Assembly (NCBI GenBank): GCA_964017155.1
Contig: OZ024856.1
Location: 38,003,322-38,067,321 of the forward strand
Direction of reading: 5' to 3'
Source: Oasisia sp. SBJ-2009
Taxonomy: Eukaryota > Annelida > Polychaeta > Sabellida > Siboglinidae
Length of the DNA: 64,000 nt
Numbering within the stretch: position 1 is the stretch's first letter; each line of letters starts with the position of its first letter. Positions 12,705 to 41,036 of the stretch are shown piece by piece. The position numbers were made by a program, and so were the translations under genes. The notes under the pieces are model-generated. The model saw only the letters and a program-made list of their open reading frames with translations. It searched no databases and was not told the DNA's origin.

Positions 12705-13059
12705 TAGATATTACACGCTACAATGAAATGATAAATACTCCCTGAAACGTAGTATTATGTTACATGTGTCTGAATGTGTTCAAATGTTTCTATTATGAAT
12801 TCCACTCGCATTTCGTTGACTTGATACTATTTGGGTTAATAACAGCATTCCCTTTCAAATGTTACATATGTGTGTGTATTTTACGATATCAATACATGTT
12901 TGCTATAATGTTTTATATGTCCTTTGTGCAAGAATGCTACACCATTATCTAGCTACCATTTTGTTTTCCAGATTTCTGATTTAAAAGAGCTGCAAGTGAT
13001 AGCTTAATTTTGCATACAAAAATAACTAACTCTAAGTGGAATTATACGGTAGTAATCTC

Positions 13060-14050
13060 TCATTGTGAAGGAAATCTCACTAGTTTACCTTTGGTTTTGC
13101 AAATTGGGTGTCAGACCCGCAGCAAAACCACTTTCGATCGTTTGAATCTGGCCCAAACGTTGCCGTAAGAACACCATGGAATGTGTTACAATGCTTCCTT
13201 CCCCGCGATAACGTAGAATACAGGATAACGTAAAATACATCATTTCATATTACTGAACCATATGTAATTAAATTAGGTATCTATATCATGCACAACTTTT
13301 ATTTCACAAACTAAACAAGGCAATCTCATATAGTATACCTTGAATGTAAATTTGGGAAAGAAAACATTATCATTATGAAGGGAATCTAGCTAGTACAATG
13401 TTTCATTTGTGTGTCATGCATGCATTGCTAAATACAAACTTATCTTTGGTTTTGCAAATTGTGTGTTAGACCCGCAGCAGAATCACTTTCGTTTTAATCT
13501 GGTCTAAACGTTGTCATAAGATCACGCCATGAAATGTGTTACAATGCTTCCTTCCCCGCGATAACGTAAAATACCGGATAACGTAAAATACATCATTTGG
13601 TATTATTGGACCATATGTAATTAAATTAGGTATGTATATCATGCACAACTTTTATTTCACAAAATAAATAAGTTAACCTTGTATAGTATACCTTGAATAT
13701 AAACTTTGAAAACAAAATTATTTCATTTTGAAGGGAATCTAGCTAGTACAATATTACATTTGTTTGTCATGCATGTATTGCTAAATACAAACTTATCTTT
13801 GGTTTTGCAAATTGTGCGTTAGACCCGCAACAGAACCACTTTCGCTTGGATCTGGCCTAAACTTTGCCATAAGAACAGTATGGAATGTGTTATTATGCTT
13901 TCTTCCCCGCGATAACGTAGAATACCGGATAACGTAAAATACACCATTTCGTATTATCGAACCATACGTGATTACATTAGGTCTCTATATTATGCACAAC
14001 TTGCAGTTCACAAAAAAACAAGGTACCCTCATATATTATACCTTGATTGT
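13060..14050 (+). repeat. Three tandem ~352-bp units
   Basis: Three units each contain TTTGGTTTTGCAAATTG, AGACCCGCA, a GGAATGTGTTA or GAAATGTGTTA block, CTTCCCCGCG and then the paired phrase GATAACGTARAATAC at 13207, 13560 and 13911 (spacings 353 and 351). They end with ATGCACAACTT and a CTTGA-rich tail. Divergence between units is roughly 10%, so the tandem is not recent. Confidence 0.75.
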
Positions 14051-14932
14051 ATACTAGGGAAAGCAAGTATATGATAAAAGTGGATAACCTAGAATACATT
14101 CTTAACGAGGACGCTGTTTTTCTGCCACTTTGATGTCTTCTGACGATCAGAAAAGTTGACTATGCTCATAGGTTATGATTTTAGGTGACAACCCCATGTA
14201 TATGTGTTAAGCAGACATACTTTCCAAGCAGATAGCACTTCATTGGTATACAGTTATGATGTATATTATGCGGATAACGTAAAATACATACATTTTGTGG
14301 ACAAGTTATATACGTGGGTAAGGTAAGGAAAATAGATGCGAATATTTTAGAGAACATCATAAAATAATAGGTATGTATTCATAGAATGAACTAAAACATG
14401 TAGTTAAGCAGCTAACAGTTACGAAATATTACAAATACCACCCTTTTTAATACTACCCTTTGCAGTGGACAAGCCAAAATGGGATTTTGTGTGTGTTTCA
14501 TAGCCACAAACACATATAAATTATCATACCACCATAAACACACAGCTATCGCAAGAAAGAGCAAGCCGAGCTCCTTTTGACTACGCTATTTATATTCCTA
14601 GTAATGCCATACCACTCATTTTATAGACAAAAGACACAGTATTTGCTACTGGCGACGTTTTCGTGACTTTCAACCATATAAGCTACTGTTTGGATTGGTG
14701 GTTTCTGGGCCCCATATGCATTTCACTTAGATAGTTATAATTTTTGGCATTCCCCGCCTTTTGCTATCTAGGTTGACGACATTACCCATTGTATTGTCTT
14801 TACTATTTACATTATAACTACGTACTACATATGTTATTAAAGGGAATTGCTATTTTGCACACACATTCAGTGACTCTCACTACATAAACATAGCAATGCG
14901 CAGCAGATTCCAATACACATCATATCCTATAA

Positions 14933-17900
14933 GAACAAGAACAAGAACAAGAACAAGATGTTTATTTCTGACCCCAAAACAATTACATTAAATAATAGTA
15001 ATAATACGCACATGTACAACTGTCACCATAAGTAATTAAGAATACATATGAAATTGGGGTCAGTGACTCCTGCTAAGACTAAAAAGTCGCTATCACAGGA
15101 GCCACTCGGATTATTATACATTATTATATTTGTATTCATTCAATACGATGTTTGTCTCTATGTTATGTGTAAATCTATCTATAAGACATGTGTACAAATT
15201 GAAACAATGAAATGACAATACTGACAAATACATAAGAACATATAACATTTGTTTGCATCTATTCATTTATATGTAAATTTGAGTTCTAGTGATTTTGTAG
15301 ACTTATCTGACATACATAACAATCAGATATTGTACATGCGTAGTGATATCTTTGCAAAATATATGTTTTTAAGTAATACGCAAACCCTTGTAAACTGTGG
15401 GTAATAATCTTTTCCAAAACTAATTCTGGAGTATCGTATATAATAGTATGAGGCAAGTTGTGTTTAAGGGATTTTTGGCAAATTCATGTCTTGTCATAGA
15501 TGTGTGTATATTTGTTGCTTTGCGAGTATCATGACTGTGTATATTGTAATTGGGTATAATATTCCAATTTAATAAATAAACAGGCAAAATACCGTGCCTA
15601 TATTTATAGAATTTTTTTAGTTCTTGCACTTTTAATAGATCATCTATTTTCAATATTTCGAGAGTTTTAAAAAGTGGTTCAGTATGTGAATTGTACCTGT
15701 TCAATGCTATTATTCGAACTGCCTTTTTTTGGATTTTCAATATTCAGCTACCTTTGTATCCCCAAACTGTAATACAATAATTAATATGTGATAGGATTAG
15801 AGAATTATATAAAAGTTTTTTAATGTCTAGTGGTAGTACATGCTTTAGTTTGTTTAAAACGCCCGTGTTTTTTCCAAGTAAGATTTGTGTCCAGAGTTAA
15901 TCCTAGAAAATTAAATTCATCCACCTGTTCGATGTTTATATTATCGATTTTAAGAGTAAGAGTTTGAATCTCTTTTTTAGGAACATGAAAAATCATATAT
16001 TTAGATTTTTCTTTATTTAAGGACAATCTATTTATATTTAGCCATTCCATAACTTTACAGAGTTCGTAATTTATTAAAAATTCTACACTTTTGTTTTGAT
16101 GTGTGCTATCAATAAATTGGTTTAATGTACTAGAGAGTGTTGTATCATCTGCGTACATAACGAAGTTAAATATATTACTGACTTCTGGAAAATCATTAAT
16201 ATAAATAGTAAACAAGATTGAACTTAAGTCCTAAGATTGAACCTTGTGGAACTCCGATATTTATTGGAAGGATTTCTGATTTCATTTCATCAATAACGAC
16301 ATACTGTCGTCGGTTACTTAAATAACTTTCAAACAAAAATACTGTCGAATCATCCAGGCCATAAAATCTTAATTTGTGTAATAAAATATTATGATCAATG
16401 GTATCAAAGGCCTTTGTCAAGTCAAGAAATATGTTAATTGGTACCTCGTATTTGTCCATGTGATTTATTATTCTGTCTACTAATTCAAGCGCAGCAAACT
16501 CAGTGCTGTGTTTCGGCCTAAATCCATATTGGTTATCGAAAAATAGCTTGGTTTCATTAAAGTATGAAGACAACTGGGTAAAAATTATTTTCTCTAGTAC
16601 TTTTGATATTGTTGGTAGCAGGGAAATTGGTCTATAATTTATAAATAATGTGGGATCATCCTTTTTAAATATAGGAATTACTTTGGCAATTTTGAGTTTA
16701 TCTGGAAATATTCCAGTACTTAGCACCTGATTTATGACCATAGTCAAGGATCTTAAAATTACAGGTTCAATTATTTGTAACAATTTGGAGGAGATACCGT
16801 CGAAACCACAACTATGTTTTGTGGGTAGATTGTGTATTATTTTCTTTACAGCTTCTTCATCAACATTTTGTATTTTAAAAGTTGAATTTATTTGTCTATT
16901 TAGATAATAGGTAAAATCTTTGGTGCCTTCATACTTTATATCATTTACAATTGTCTGAGCTATATTTGTAAAATAGTTATTAAAAGCATCAGCAATGTTT
17001 TGTTTGTTTGACATTTGATAGCCATTGTCTTCAAAATAAGTTGGGAAACTGTTGTTTGTATGTTTTTTTGAGAGACATTCATTTATGGTTTTCCATGTAT
17101 TTCGTATGTCATTCCTAAAAAGTGAAAACCGAGATTCAAAGTAAATTTGTTTAGCCGCCCGAATGTTTTTCTTTAATATGGTGTTATAGGTTTTTAGATT
17201 AATTTTAATAGTTTCGTAATTGCCTGAGGTGAGATTTGTTAATTTTAATTGTTTGTACATTTTGTCTCGATATCTGATTGATGTTAATATACCCTGAGTG
17301 ATCCAGGCAGATTTCTTATGTTTGTATCTATTAAATTTCACTAATTTGTTTGGCATATGTTTAGTTTTAGCACGTGTAATTTCTTCATATATTATATCAT
17401 AATTATAATTTGGGTCAGCATTTGGATTTGTATTTAATTTTTCATAAATGTTACCTAATTTTATTTCCATGACATTTATCATTGCATTCTCATTTAATGT
17501 ATTTATTTTTACATATTTTGGCGGGGACTGCAATTTTACAGTATTATGCATAATCATAAAATATGGTTGGTGATCCGAAAAGCGCTTAGTTAATATCCCT
17601 GCGGTATGTATTGATTCATGAAGTCTACAAAATAAATTATCTATCAGGGTTCCGGTTGTTCTAGTAAATCTAGTGGGTAGGGTTATTTGAGGGTAAAAAC
17701 TATGTGAGATCAGCATGTCGAAAAAGCTACTAAACATTTCGTTTTCATTTAGTTTAAGTAAGTTAATATTGAAATCCCCAGCAATAACGATATCATTATT
17801 ACAGTTTTTTTTTTCCAAACTTGATATAATCGGTGTAAATTCATCTATAAAAGCGCTTAGGTCTTCATTTCGCGTTCTCGGCGATCGATATATATTTCCA

Positions 17901-18532
17901 ATAGTGACAGTCTTTGATAAATTACTCTGCACCTTTACAACCAGGCCTTCCCATTGTTGGTATGTATTGAGATTACATATTACTTTTGATATATACTGGT
18001 CATCTATATATATATTATCAACCCTCCTTTGCTGGTACATGTTTTACCTTGAGATATACAGTCATAGCCTTGTAAATGAAATGGTGATATGTCCTCACTT
18101 TCATCTATCCATGTCTCTTGAAGACATATTACACTAAATTTAAAGTTTATCATATTAAGTTCTTCTACGAGTGCCTCAAGTTCAGAAAACTTTGCATTTA
18201 TTGACTGTATATTTGTACTTAAAATACTAAATGAATTTTTATTTTCCTTAGCTAACTTACTAAATTGATCGAGATCATGGTATGATGAGCGATGAATTAG
18301 TTGTCGTTGAAGATATTTTGATAGACGTAACACATATAATACATACAATACATATAATACATACAGTTAATTGATGTGTACACTTCGAAACACATAGCAG
18401 TTCTTAGCAGAGTATTGCTATCGACTAAAACTTGTAATTGAATAGAGACAACCATCGCATAGTTTTCAGTACAAAAACATAACAAAAAGAAAAATGAAAA
18501 GCTTATTGGGCTTGGAGTGAATGACATCTATA
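14933..18532 (-). mobile_element. CR1/Jockey-type LINE, nearly complete, frameshifted
   Basis: Minus-strand reading gives an endonuclease then a reverse transcriptase. The endonuclease spans frames 18348-18004 and 18040-about 17500: SILSTNIQSINAKFSELEAL, ICLQETWI, GNIYRSPR, VIAGDFNINL. The reverse transcriptase follows in 16196-18040 (VIPIFKKDD, NYRPISLLP, YGFRPKHST, FLDLTKAFDTIDHNIL, GVPQGSILG) and 15820-16215 (FTIYINDFP, MYADDTTLSST, LSLNKEKSKYM, FLGLTLD). A C-terminal tail is at 15420-15740 (AVRIIALNRYNSHTEPLF). Frameshifts near 18020 and 16205, and stops near 15750, inactivate it. The 3' end is a short tandem tail (AAGAAC units on plus, 14934-14957), as in CR1/L2-like elements. It splits an older repeat with CTATA present on both sides, a likely target duplication. 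Confidence 0.88.
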
Positions 18533-18904
18533 CATCTCTGTTGATTAGGCGAGGAGCCAGTGGGTGAAATTATATTATTATAATAGCAGAACGTTAGCCT
18601 TAGGCTTAGGATTTCAAGGTATTTTTTATTTAGGGCCTACCACGAGGGCCCAACTCGCATACGATTTACGCGATAGTAATGAAGGCGTATGACGGGCGTT
18701 AATCTACGCACTATACGGTTATCATTCTGCTGGTCAATATATGGCAACTGGTAAATTAGAAAAAGTACGTTTGCCTATAAATAACTTTCGAATAACTTAT
18801 TGCGTGTGTCCAAAGCTGCAGGCGATAGGGACTTATCTGTGACGTATGGTTTTTACTGGCTAGTCTATTGCCAGATGTATGTGATTATCCATTCACTCTC
18901 AGTG

Positions 18905-19100
18905 TATGTATGTATGTATGTATGTATGTATGTATGTATGTATGTATGTATGTATGTATGTATGTATGTATATATGTATGTACGTATGTACGTATGTATG
19001 TATGTATGTATGTATGTATGTATGTACGTACGTATGTATGTATGTATGTATGTATGTATGTATGTATGTATGTATGTATGTATGTATGTATATATATATA

Positions 19101-19150
<50 letters not shown>

Positions 19151-19304
19151 CATACATACATACATACATACATACATACATACATACATACATACATACA
19201 TACATACATACATACATACATACATACATACATACATACATACATACATACATACATACATACATACATACATACATACATACATACATACATACATACA
19301 TACA
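18905..19304. repeat. Palindromic microsatellite (GTAT)n-(TA)n-(CATA)n
   Basis: About 180 bases of GTAT units run into about 55 bases of TA and then about 160 bases of CATA, the inverse complement of the first block. The locus is thus one long near-perfect palindrome able to extrude a cruciform. Open frames across it are low-complexity artefacts. Confidence 0.9.
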
Positions 19305-19309
19305 AGTCG

Positions 19310-19727
19310 ACCAATGCTATATACAGTTCAAAAGAGTTTCAAAATGTGGAAAAGGTGTAATATTGATCAAGAGAGAACTAAGCTGCTTCCCAGTGGAGCC
19401 ACTACAAGATGACCAGACAGTGTGAAAAGGAAACACGCACTAGAATGATCGTTCACTGGATGGGTAAGATGGCCAGACAACAGTAAACACAATAGAACGA
19501 TACATAGATATATATAGACATTTCTGTTTTATTCCTATCAGCTCGAGAGGAAAATGTATCAGACGATTTTCTTCTGACCAACCGTAGTTTTCTTTAGAAG
19601 TCGGTTAGAGGCGTATTGCCTTAAGCGGAACTGAAGTGGAGTGTGACTCCACATCGCAGCCGAACAGTGGCTGTCTGTTCTCAGTTCGCTCTTTCGTAAT
19701 ATGGTAGTACGTAAGGTTATGAATGCT
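19310..19727. other. Non-coding spacer before the duplicated segment
   Basis: No gene is recognised. The sequence has no counterpart upstream of copy B, which marks the left border of the segmental duplication at about 19728. Confidence 0.4.
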
Positions 19728-20845
19728 ATACTATACACCTACTTAGATGACGGTCCACGCACCCACTATGTGTCCATTGTAGCCCCCTCAATTTAACATC
19801 ATCCTACTTAATTCTTCTCCCGCGCTGAGACTACTCATGGACTTTTTCCCGTCGAGCTGAATACTTTTGCCTCTGTAATTAAGGATGGGTTTTTAAAATG
19901 TTCGCACCCAACACCCCCTCCCAGCCTATGAGCCTGAACACCCCTTCCCCAGCATAAGGGCATGTCACTGCTGTCGGTATACACGCAGTCAGGTGGATGC
20001 ATGGTGTCCAAGGTCAGACGACGTCAACTCATTTGTCGTTAGTTCTTACACTATTATTCAGTGCGACCACTTAAAGCTACTACATTCCAGTAACAATATA
20101 AATATTATACAAATTAGACAGTTATTAATATCATGTTGCCGATTGTTGAAAACACAAAGAACTACTCAAAGATTTTTTCGGTGCTGTAGACTAATTTGCA
20201 AATGATTTTGCTTCAAAGTGTGCTATGTTACGCCCACTAGGTATTGTGAGACATCAGAAGTGTACTATTTGTTTATAGAATGCTGCACAGTTTGTAACAA
20301 AAAAGGCAATGTTGCTTTCTTTATAGCGAAACTTAACATTCTTTCGTATTCCCCCCTGATTGTACGAACTTTATAAAAAAAAAAATTGCTGTTTGCCATT
20401 TTAGAAGGCTCTGCTAAACATATGCTCGTTTAAGAGCAACACTTCTACATGGAACATTATATTAGTCATTTTTTCCATTATAGAGTCTTCCGCGCCGACG
20501 CTGATTTCAATAGACTTTTTTAATGAAATAAATCTGTATTTGCCACGTCAACCAATCGTCATTTAAAAAACAGTTTATCGTTTTACCAATGAAATTACAC
20601 TTTCATGACTTTTCATTGATAGACTATAAAAAATATTATTTTTTAAACACGTTCCAACAATTTCTAAGAAGCTATGGGGTGTGGCAATAACGTATGATGT
20701 GACAGGAGAATGACACTGTAGGCAGGCGGCCGATGACACTGAAGACGGGCGGCCAATGACACTGGGGGCAGGCGGCCTGTCTGGATAATTGGGCAGGCGA
20801 AAGTGCTGGGGATATGTCTCCAATTTGTAAAAAAAAAACCACTAG

Positions 20846-22400
20846 CAGACATGCCACATTTTTGGGATGGTAATCCGTATTTTTTACATAAAATTCTGCA
20901 ACAATCCGTATCAACCCGTATCACTAATCAGATCTTCCTGCTAACTGGCCTAAGTTATTAATGTGAGAATTAAAATATTTTTAATTATGTTTAATCAGGG
21001 ATGGTGGGAAGGTGGTCTTTGTATACTATGTACTTTTAGTCAAAGCTTAATTTCGTAGGCCACTGCCCAATCATACTAAGCCGTGGCCAGTAGCCAATCA
21101 GCTGGAGGCACGGGGCTATTTAAACTGGTGTTTGGCGGCAATTCGGCCCTGTTCGCTCCAGCAGCTGATTCTAATACTTCATCGTTCGCCATCGACCTCG
21201 TTATTTAATTTTACTCTTGTTATTTTTAGCTCCCACCCACCATCCCATTTTTAACTGTTTTACTTATGTTAGTAAATAATTATTGTATATATGTTTTGTG
21301 TAGATGATAGTTAGTAGGTAGTCTTGACTTGGGAGTTTGCATTGTTATGTGGCGGTTGTTTGTATATATGTTTACTATGTATGGTATAACATTTGCATGA
21401 CATTAAAACAATGCAAGTCTTTACAAGTTCACCCACAACCCTGTGTTACTTTATTTGTTGCAAACCTGACGGAGTGTCAGGGTGGTTTGCTGTAAACAGA
21501 CAGGATTAAGGCCTTTTCAAAACGTATACATGTGTATGTGTTTGGAATGTCATTCTGCACCACTCCCGCTAAAAAGAAGTCAGATATATGTTTTAATTGT
21601 GTTTTAAATCAAATAAATGCCGTCGAGTCGACGTAAATAAGCCGATGTCACAAGGCTCGAGTAGTTAGCGCAGCCCAGAGACTTCGGGGCCTCAAACCCG
21701 AAGTAAAAAAAAAACAATTAGCCTTATTTTTTTTTATAAATTTATGCTTAAAACAAATATATCTGCATTATATAGAATAAAAACTGAACGATGTAGCCTT
21801 AGTTTTAAAAAAACGTGGTAAAACCGTTTAAAAATAGACCTACAAATTATCGACGTTTTAGTTCACTTCAGCACGTTTAAACTGCGTACCGGAAAACAGA
21901 GAGTGTCATCAAATAATAACAATTTATCTTAGTAGTTCGCGCGTATATCGAAGTTTCACTGGCAAGCGTCAACATCTTGAAATCAGAAGTACAGGCGATT
22001 TCGCGGCGTCGAGCTCCATTTCGAAATGGAGCTCGACGACTTGGCAGGCGCGTGACGTTTCTTTTCAGAATCGTCACGCGCCTGCCACGCACCCTGTTCA
22101 CACCCGTTGAGCCCCCTGCCGCAGTCTTCAGAAGAACAAATTTACCAGCGCGCCATCTATTACGCGCTACAATAAACTAATCGGTGGTTTAGTTAGTTCG
22201 TTTCGAATCGATTTACTAAGTCGCCAACAGTAAACACTTATTCCATTGTGCTGTAGTTTTGTGAAGCATACAAGGACATAATGTGGTTAAAATAATGTCT
22301 CCATAAATTTAGTTAAAATCCGTATCCAAATGGAGTACAGCCGTAAAAACCGTCAAAATCAGTATCGGATAAGGGTGATCCGTATCATGTTGCATGTCTG
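20846..22400. mobile_element. 1.55 kb element with CAGACATG termini, copy A only
   Basis: The left end reads CAGACATGCCACAT and the right end ATGTTGCATGTCTG. CACTAG is present on both flanks, while copy B has a single ACCACTAGACACC at the matching position, so the insertion post-dates the duplication. The phrase ATCCGTATC recurs near both ends (about 20872, 20903, 20915, 22317, 22378). The interior contains a promoter-like block (CCAATCAG then CTATTTAAAC, 21095-21125) and two strong palindromes at 22007-22086. No transposase is seen. Confidence 0.75.
22007..22086. repeat. Perfect 32-bp palindrome plus 15-bp hairpin
   Basis: 22007-22038 is a perfect inverted repeat centred on TTTCGAAA (half-site CGTCGAGCTCCATTTC). 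It is followed by a perfect 15-base stem GGCAGGCGCGTGACG at 22043-22057, paired with 22072-22086 around a 14-base loop. Both lie inside the copy A-specific element. Confidence 0.85.
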
Positions 22401-22553
22401 CACTAGACACCATCACCCAACCTTTGGTAACACAGACAAAAAAAAACACGGCGTTAGCAGCTTATTTGGGATGTGTGGACGCCCTTTGAGCTTGTTTACC
22501 CTTGGGTAGTTGACAGTAGGCCCCAGCTGCGTGATCACATGTAGTGCATTACG

Positions 22554-33724
<11,171 letters not shown>

Positions 33725-33792
33725 AGACCCGGCGTGAGACGACAACGCACGGGCACTGTCTCACGTTCGTGTGATGGTTTCGTTTTTAACTC

Positions 33793-35291
<1,499 letters not shown>

Positions 35292-35530
35292 AAACATTTG
35301 ACCAATCAATATGTGAATATGTTTCCACGATAGAACCATGTATGTTTATTTGATGATGCATTGACCAGAGTTTGTGTCTAAAAACATGTCAAATTGTAAA
35401 ACGTGATTCTCGTAGATTTAGGCGCACTGTTAACAGTCTATAACATGTTCACTGTCTTAGCAACATATTACAACGGGCTCACCTACGAGAAGTGCGTGAC
35501 GTTCGACCGACGGGTCGAGATGTCGCTTGA

Positions 35531-36055
35531 TGCTTTGTCGACAGTGTGCCGTCGTCTGACTCGCCTCCTGTCACCGTGCCGTCGTCTGACTCGCCTCCTG
35601 TCACCGTGCCGTCAGATGACTCGCCTCCTGTCACCGTGCCGTCAGATGACTCGCCCTCTGTCTCCGTTCCGTCTGATGACTTACCACCTGTTGCCGTGCC
35701 TCCAGTCGACATGTCGCCTATCACCGTGTCGTTGGACCACTTGCCGCCTGTCACCGTGCCACAAGACGACTTGCCGCCTGTCACCGTGCCGCCAGACGAC
35801 TTGCCGCTTGTCACCGTGCGACAAGACGACTTGCCGCCTGTCACCGTGCCACAAGACGACTTGCCGCCTGTCACCGTGCCACAAGAAGACTTGCCGCCTG
35901 TCACCGTGCCACAAAACGACTTGCCGCCTGTCACCTTGCCACCAGACCACTTGCCGCATGTCACCGTGCCGTCAAGCCAGTTGCCGCGTGCCGCCATGCC
36001 GCCATGCCGCCATGCCGCCATGCCGCCATGCCGCCATGCCGCCATGCCGCCATGC
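35531..36055 (+). repeat. 30-bp minisatellite encoding a potential 10-residue proline-rich repeat
   Basis: About 14 units read DDLPPVTVPQ or variants in one frame, then pass into an 8-bp ATGCCGCC array (36000-36054). The frame is open from 35531 to 36207. Because the unit is a multiple of three, the other frames and the opposite strand are also open, so this is weak evidence for coding. There is no ATG at the start and no homologue is recognised. It is absent from the copy B flank. Confidence 0.6.
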
Positions 36056-36114
36056 GCTGTCAGACCGTCCACCGTCGTCGCACGAAGATGCGACAAGGCA
36101 GAGTCAGTGGTTGA

Positions 36115-36530
36115 TGACGTAACTGCAGCTGTCGCCACAGCTGCAGTTATAAAAAATTCTTTTTGCTTGATCGTCCCCCGGAAGTCCGCTGATATCACTG
36201 ACGATTGAGACTTCGCATTTTAGAACAGTTAAAAGCGGAATTAACAACGCAAGAACTATTAGCACCGTTACCCTGGGTAGGGACCCTTTCCGGGTACTGA
36301 CAACCGGGTCAGCTGCGCACGGGGTTAGCTAAGGGCAGGGACGACTACACCCTGGACCGCATACAATTATGCAGCCTGCTACCCTAAAAGCTGAAAGACA
36401 ACGCACGTTAGTTAAGAATTAGAAAAGAAATAAGTAAAATGTGTAACTACAGCTGTCGCCACAGTTGCAGTTACAAATATACCTTTTGCACGATATTCCA
36501 TCGGAAGTGCGCTGACGTCACGGTTGGTGC
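36115..36530 (+). repeat. Diverged direct repeat with a palindromic core
   Basis: 36118-36200 and 36438-36520 share CAGCTGTCGCCACAG, CAGTTA, TTTTGC, CGGAAGT and GCTGA in the same order. The first contains the palindrome AACTGCAGCTGTCGCCACAGCTGCAGTT. The 230-base spacer is GC-richer than its surroundings and is unrecognised. It could be remnant termini of a small element. Confidence 0.45.
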
Positions 36531-36884
36531 GTCGCAGTTGAGAAGAGAAGAATACATTTCATTAATAAAAAAATCGTTTTATTATTGTATGGTGGGACAT
36601 GTGAATAGAAGTATTAATTTACGATGACTGTCTCATGTCGTATTGATAGCGGATATGTATTTCACTGTCTTAGGTCATAGCTTTTTACACTCCTCACAGC
36701 TCCTACCTGGGCTGTGAGTTATGCAGTGCGCAATGCAAAGCGTGCAAGGTACTGAATTTGGAAGAAAACTAATAAAACATACATTGCTTTGTATCTTACC
36801 TGCTATTGTGACAATCACATTGACACCTGTATTATAATATATAATGTTCATTGGTCAACGACACAAATTACGAACGATCTAACG

Positions 36885-37030
36885 TAACGAACAACCCGTA
36901 GTATTTATACCATAAATTGCTTTGTCTTTTTGCTGCACATTGGTGATTTTACATATATCGCGCATGCGCAGAAACGTCAATCGGAACGTTTTTAACGCCG
37001 GAAAAATGTAAGCGCTACAACGAACGTTCA
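36885..37030 (+). mobile_element. Solo arm of the foldback MITE found at 9258-9770
   Basis: AACGAACAACCCGTAGTATT and TATACCATAAAT match 9622-9655. CGTCAATCGGAACG and AAAAATGTAAGCGCTACA match 9712-9752. Only the right arm is present here. Confidence 0.7.
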
Positions 37031-37538
37031 TTGTTGTAGCGTGAAGACTGGATTAGACAGAGACGATGGTTGACAACGTAACTAGAGAAGACTTCGCGCT
37101 ACTGGAACGGTCGCTGTTCCTTTGTAGAACCAAATCAAGTAAACGTGCCACAGTGTCCCTACTCGCGGCGTCAATCTCGTGTTGCCGACGGTCACTTGAG
37201 CGTTTTTGTCTCGTCCGCGATAGTTCTCAACGGGAAACACACATGCGTAGACACCATAGCCACGTCATAAAACAGTAGATACCACGTGATTAGCGTTCAA
37301 ACGTTAAACACGTGCAACTTCTCGCGGAGTTTCCGTATTACGTGATGGACCTCTACCAATAATTTGTTTATAACGAATAAACACATTATTGGTATATAGT
37401 CGAGTTGCCACCCTATACACTACTAATAGGTGCATTTTAATGTTAAAAAATCTAAGAACGTAGTTGTGGAGTAATGTGATGTATTTTGAGTATCTATTAT
37501 CTAATATGCCACGCACGTTATTAAGTTCTAAGAAAGCA

Positions 37539-40892
<3,354 letters not shown>

Positions 40893-41036
40893 AATGTAAT
40901 AATCGCCTCTTAATGTAATAACTGCCGGATAATGTAATAACATCGCCTGATAATGTAATAATGTTCGCCTGATAATGTAATACACTCCTCTTGCAGGCTG
41001 ATAATGCAATAACTTTCGCCTGATAATGTAATAACG
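40893..41036 (+). repeat. Seven copies of the phrase GATAATGTAATAA
   Basis: Copies at about 40893, 40912 (TTAATGTAATAA), 40930, 40950, 40971, 41000 (GATAATGCAATAA) and 41021 are separated by 6-17 bases. Most spacers end in CGCCT. The style is the same as the phrase repeats of the other elements. I could not pair it with an inverted terminus. Confidence 0.75.

Larger units (their letters stand above)
10742..14687. mobile_element. 3.9 kb element with inverted termini and repeated phrase
   Basis: The left end (ATGGTTGAAAGTCACGAAAA, continuing CGTCGCCAGT) is a perfect inverse complement of the right end (ACTGGCGACG, then TTTTCGTGACTTTCAACCAT), about 30 bases. Both ends abut TATA, so a TA target duplication is likely. 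Inside, the 16-mer GGATAACGTARAATAC occurs about twelve times: 11316, 11676, 11851, 12015, 13207, 13223, 13560, 13576, 13911, 13927, 14082 and 14272. It carries a ~352-base tandem triplication (13060-14050) and one unrecognised open frame (12267-12704, minus). No transposase motif is recognisable, so it is probably non-autonomous. Confidence 0.7.

Noticed and set aside
20959..21490. Solo LTR inside the copy A-specific element
   Set aside because: CCAAT and TATTTAA motifs suggest a promoter, but I could not find matching TG...CA borders with a target duplication.
40893..41036. Regularly spaced short repeats as a possible CRISPR array
   Set aside because: The repeats are 12-13 bases with 6-17 base spacers, in animal DNA with no cas genes. 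They fit a transposon phrase cluster.
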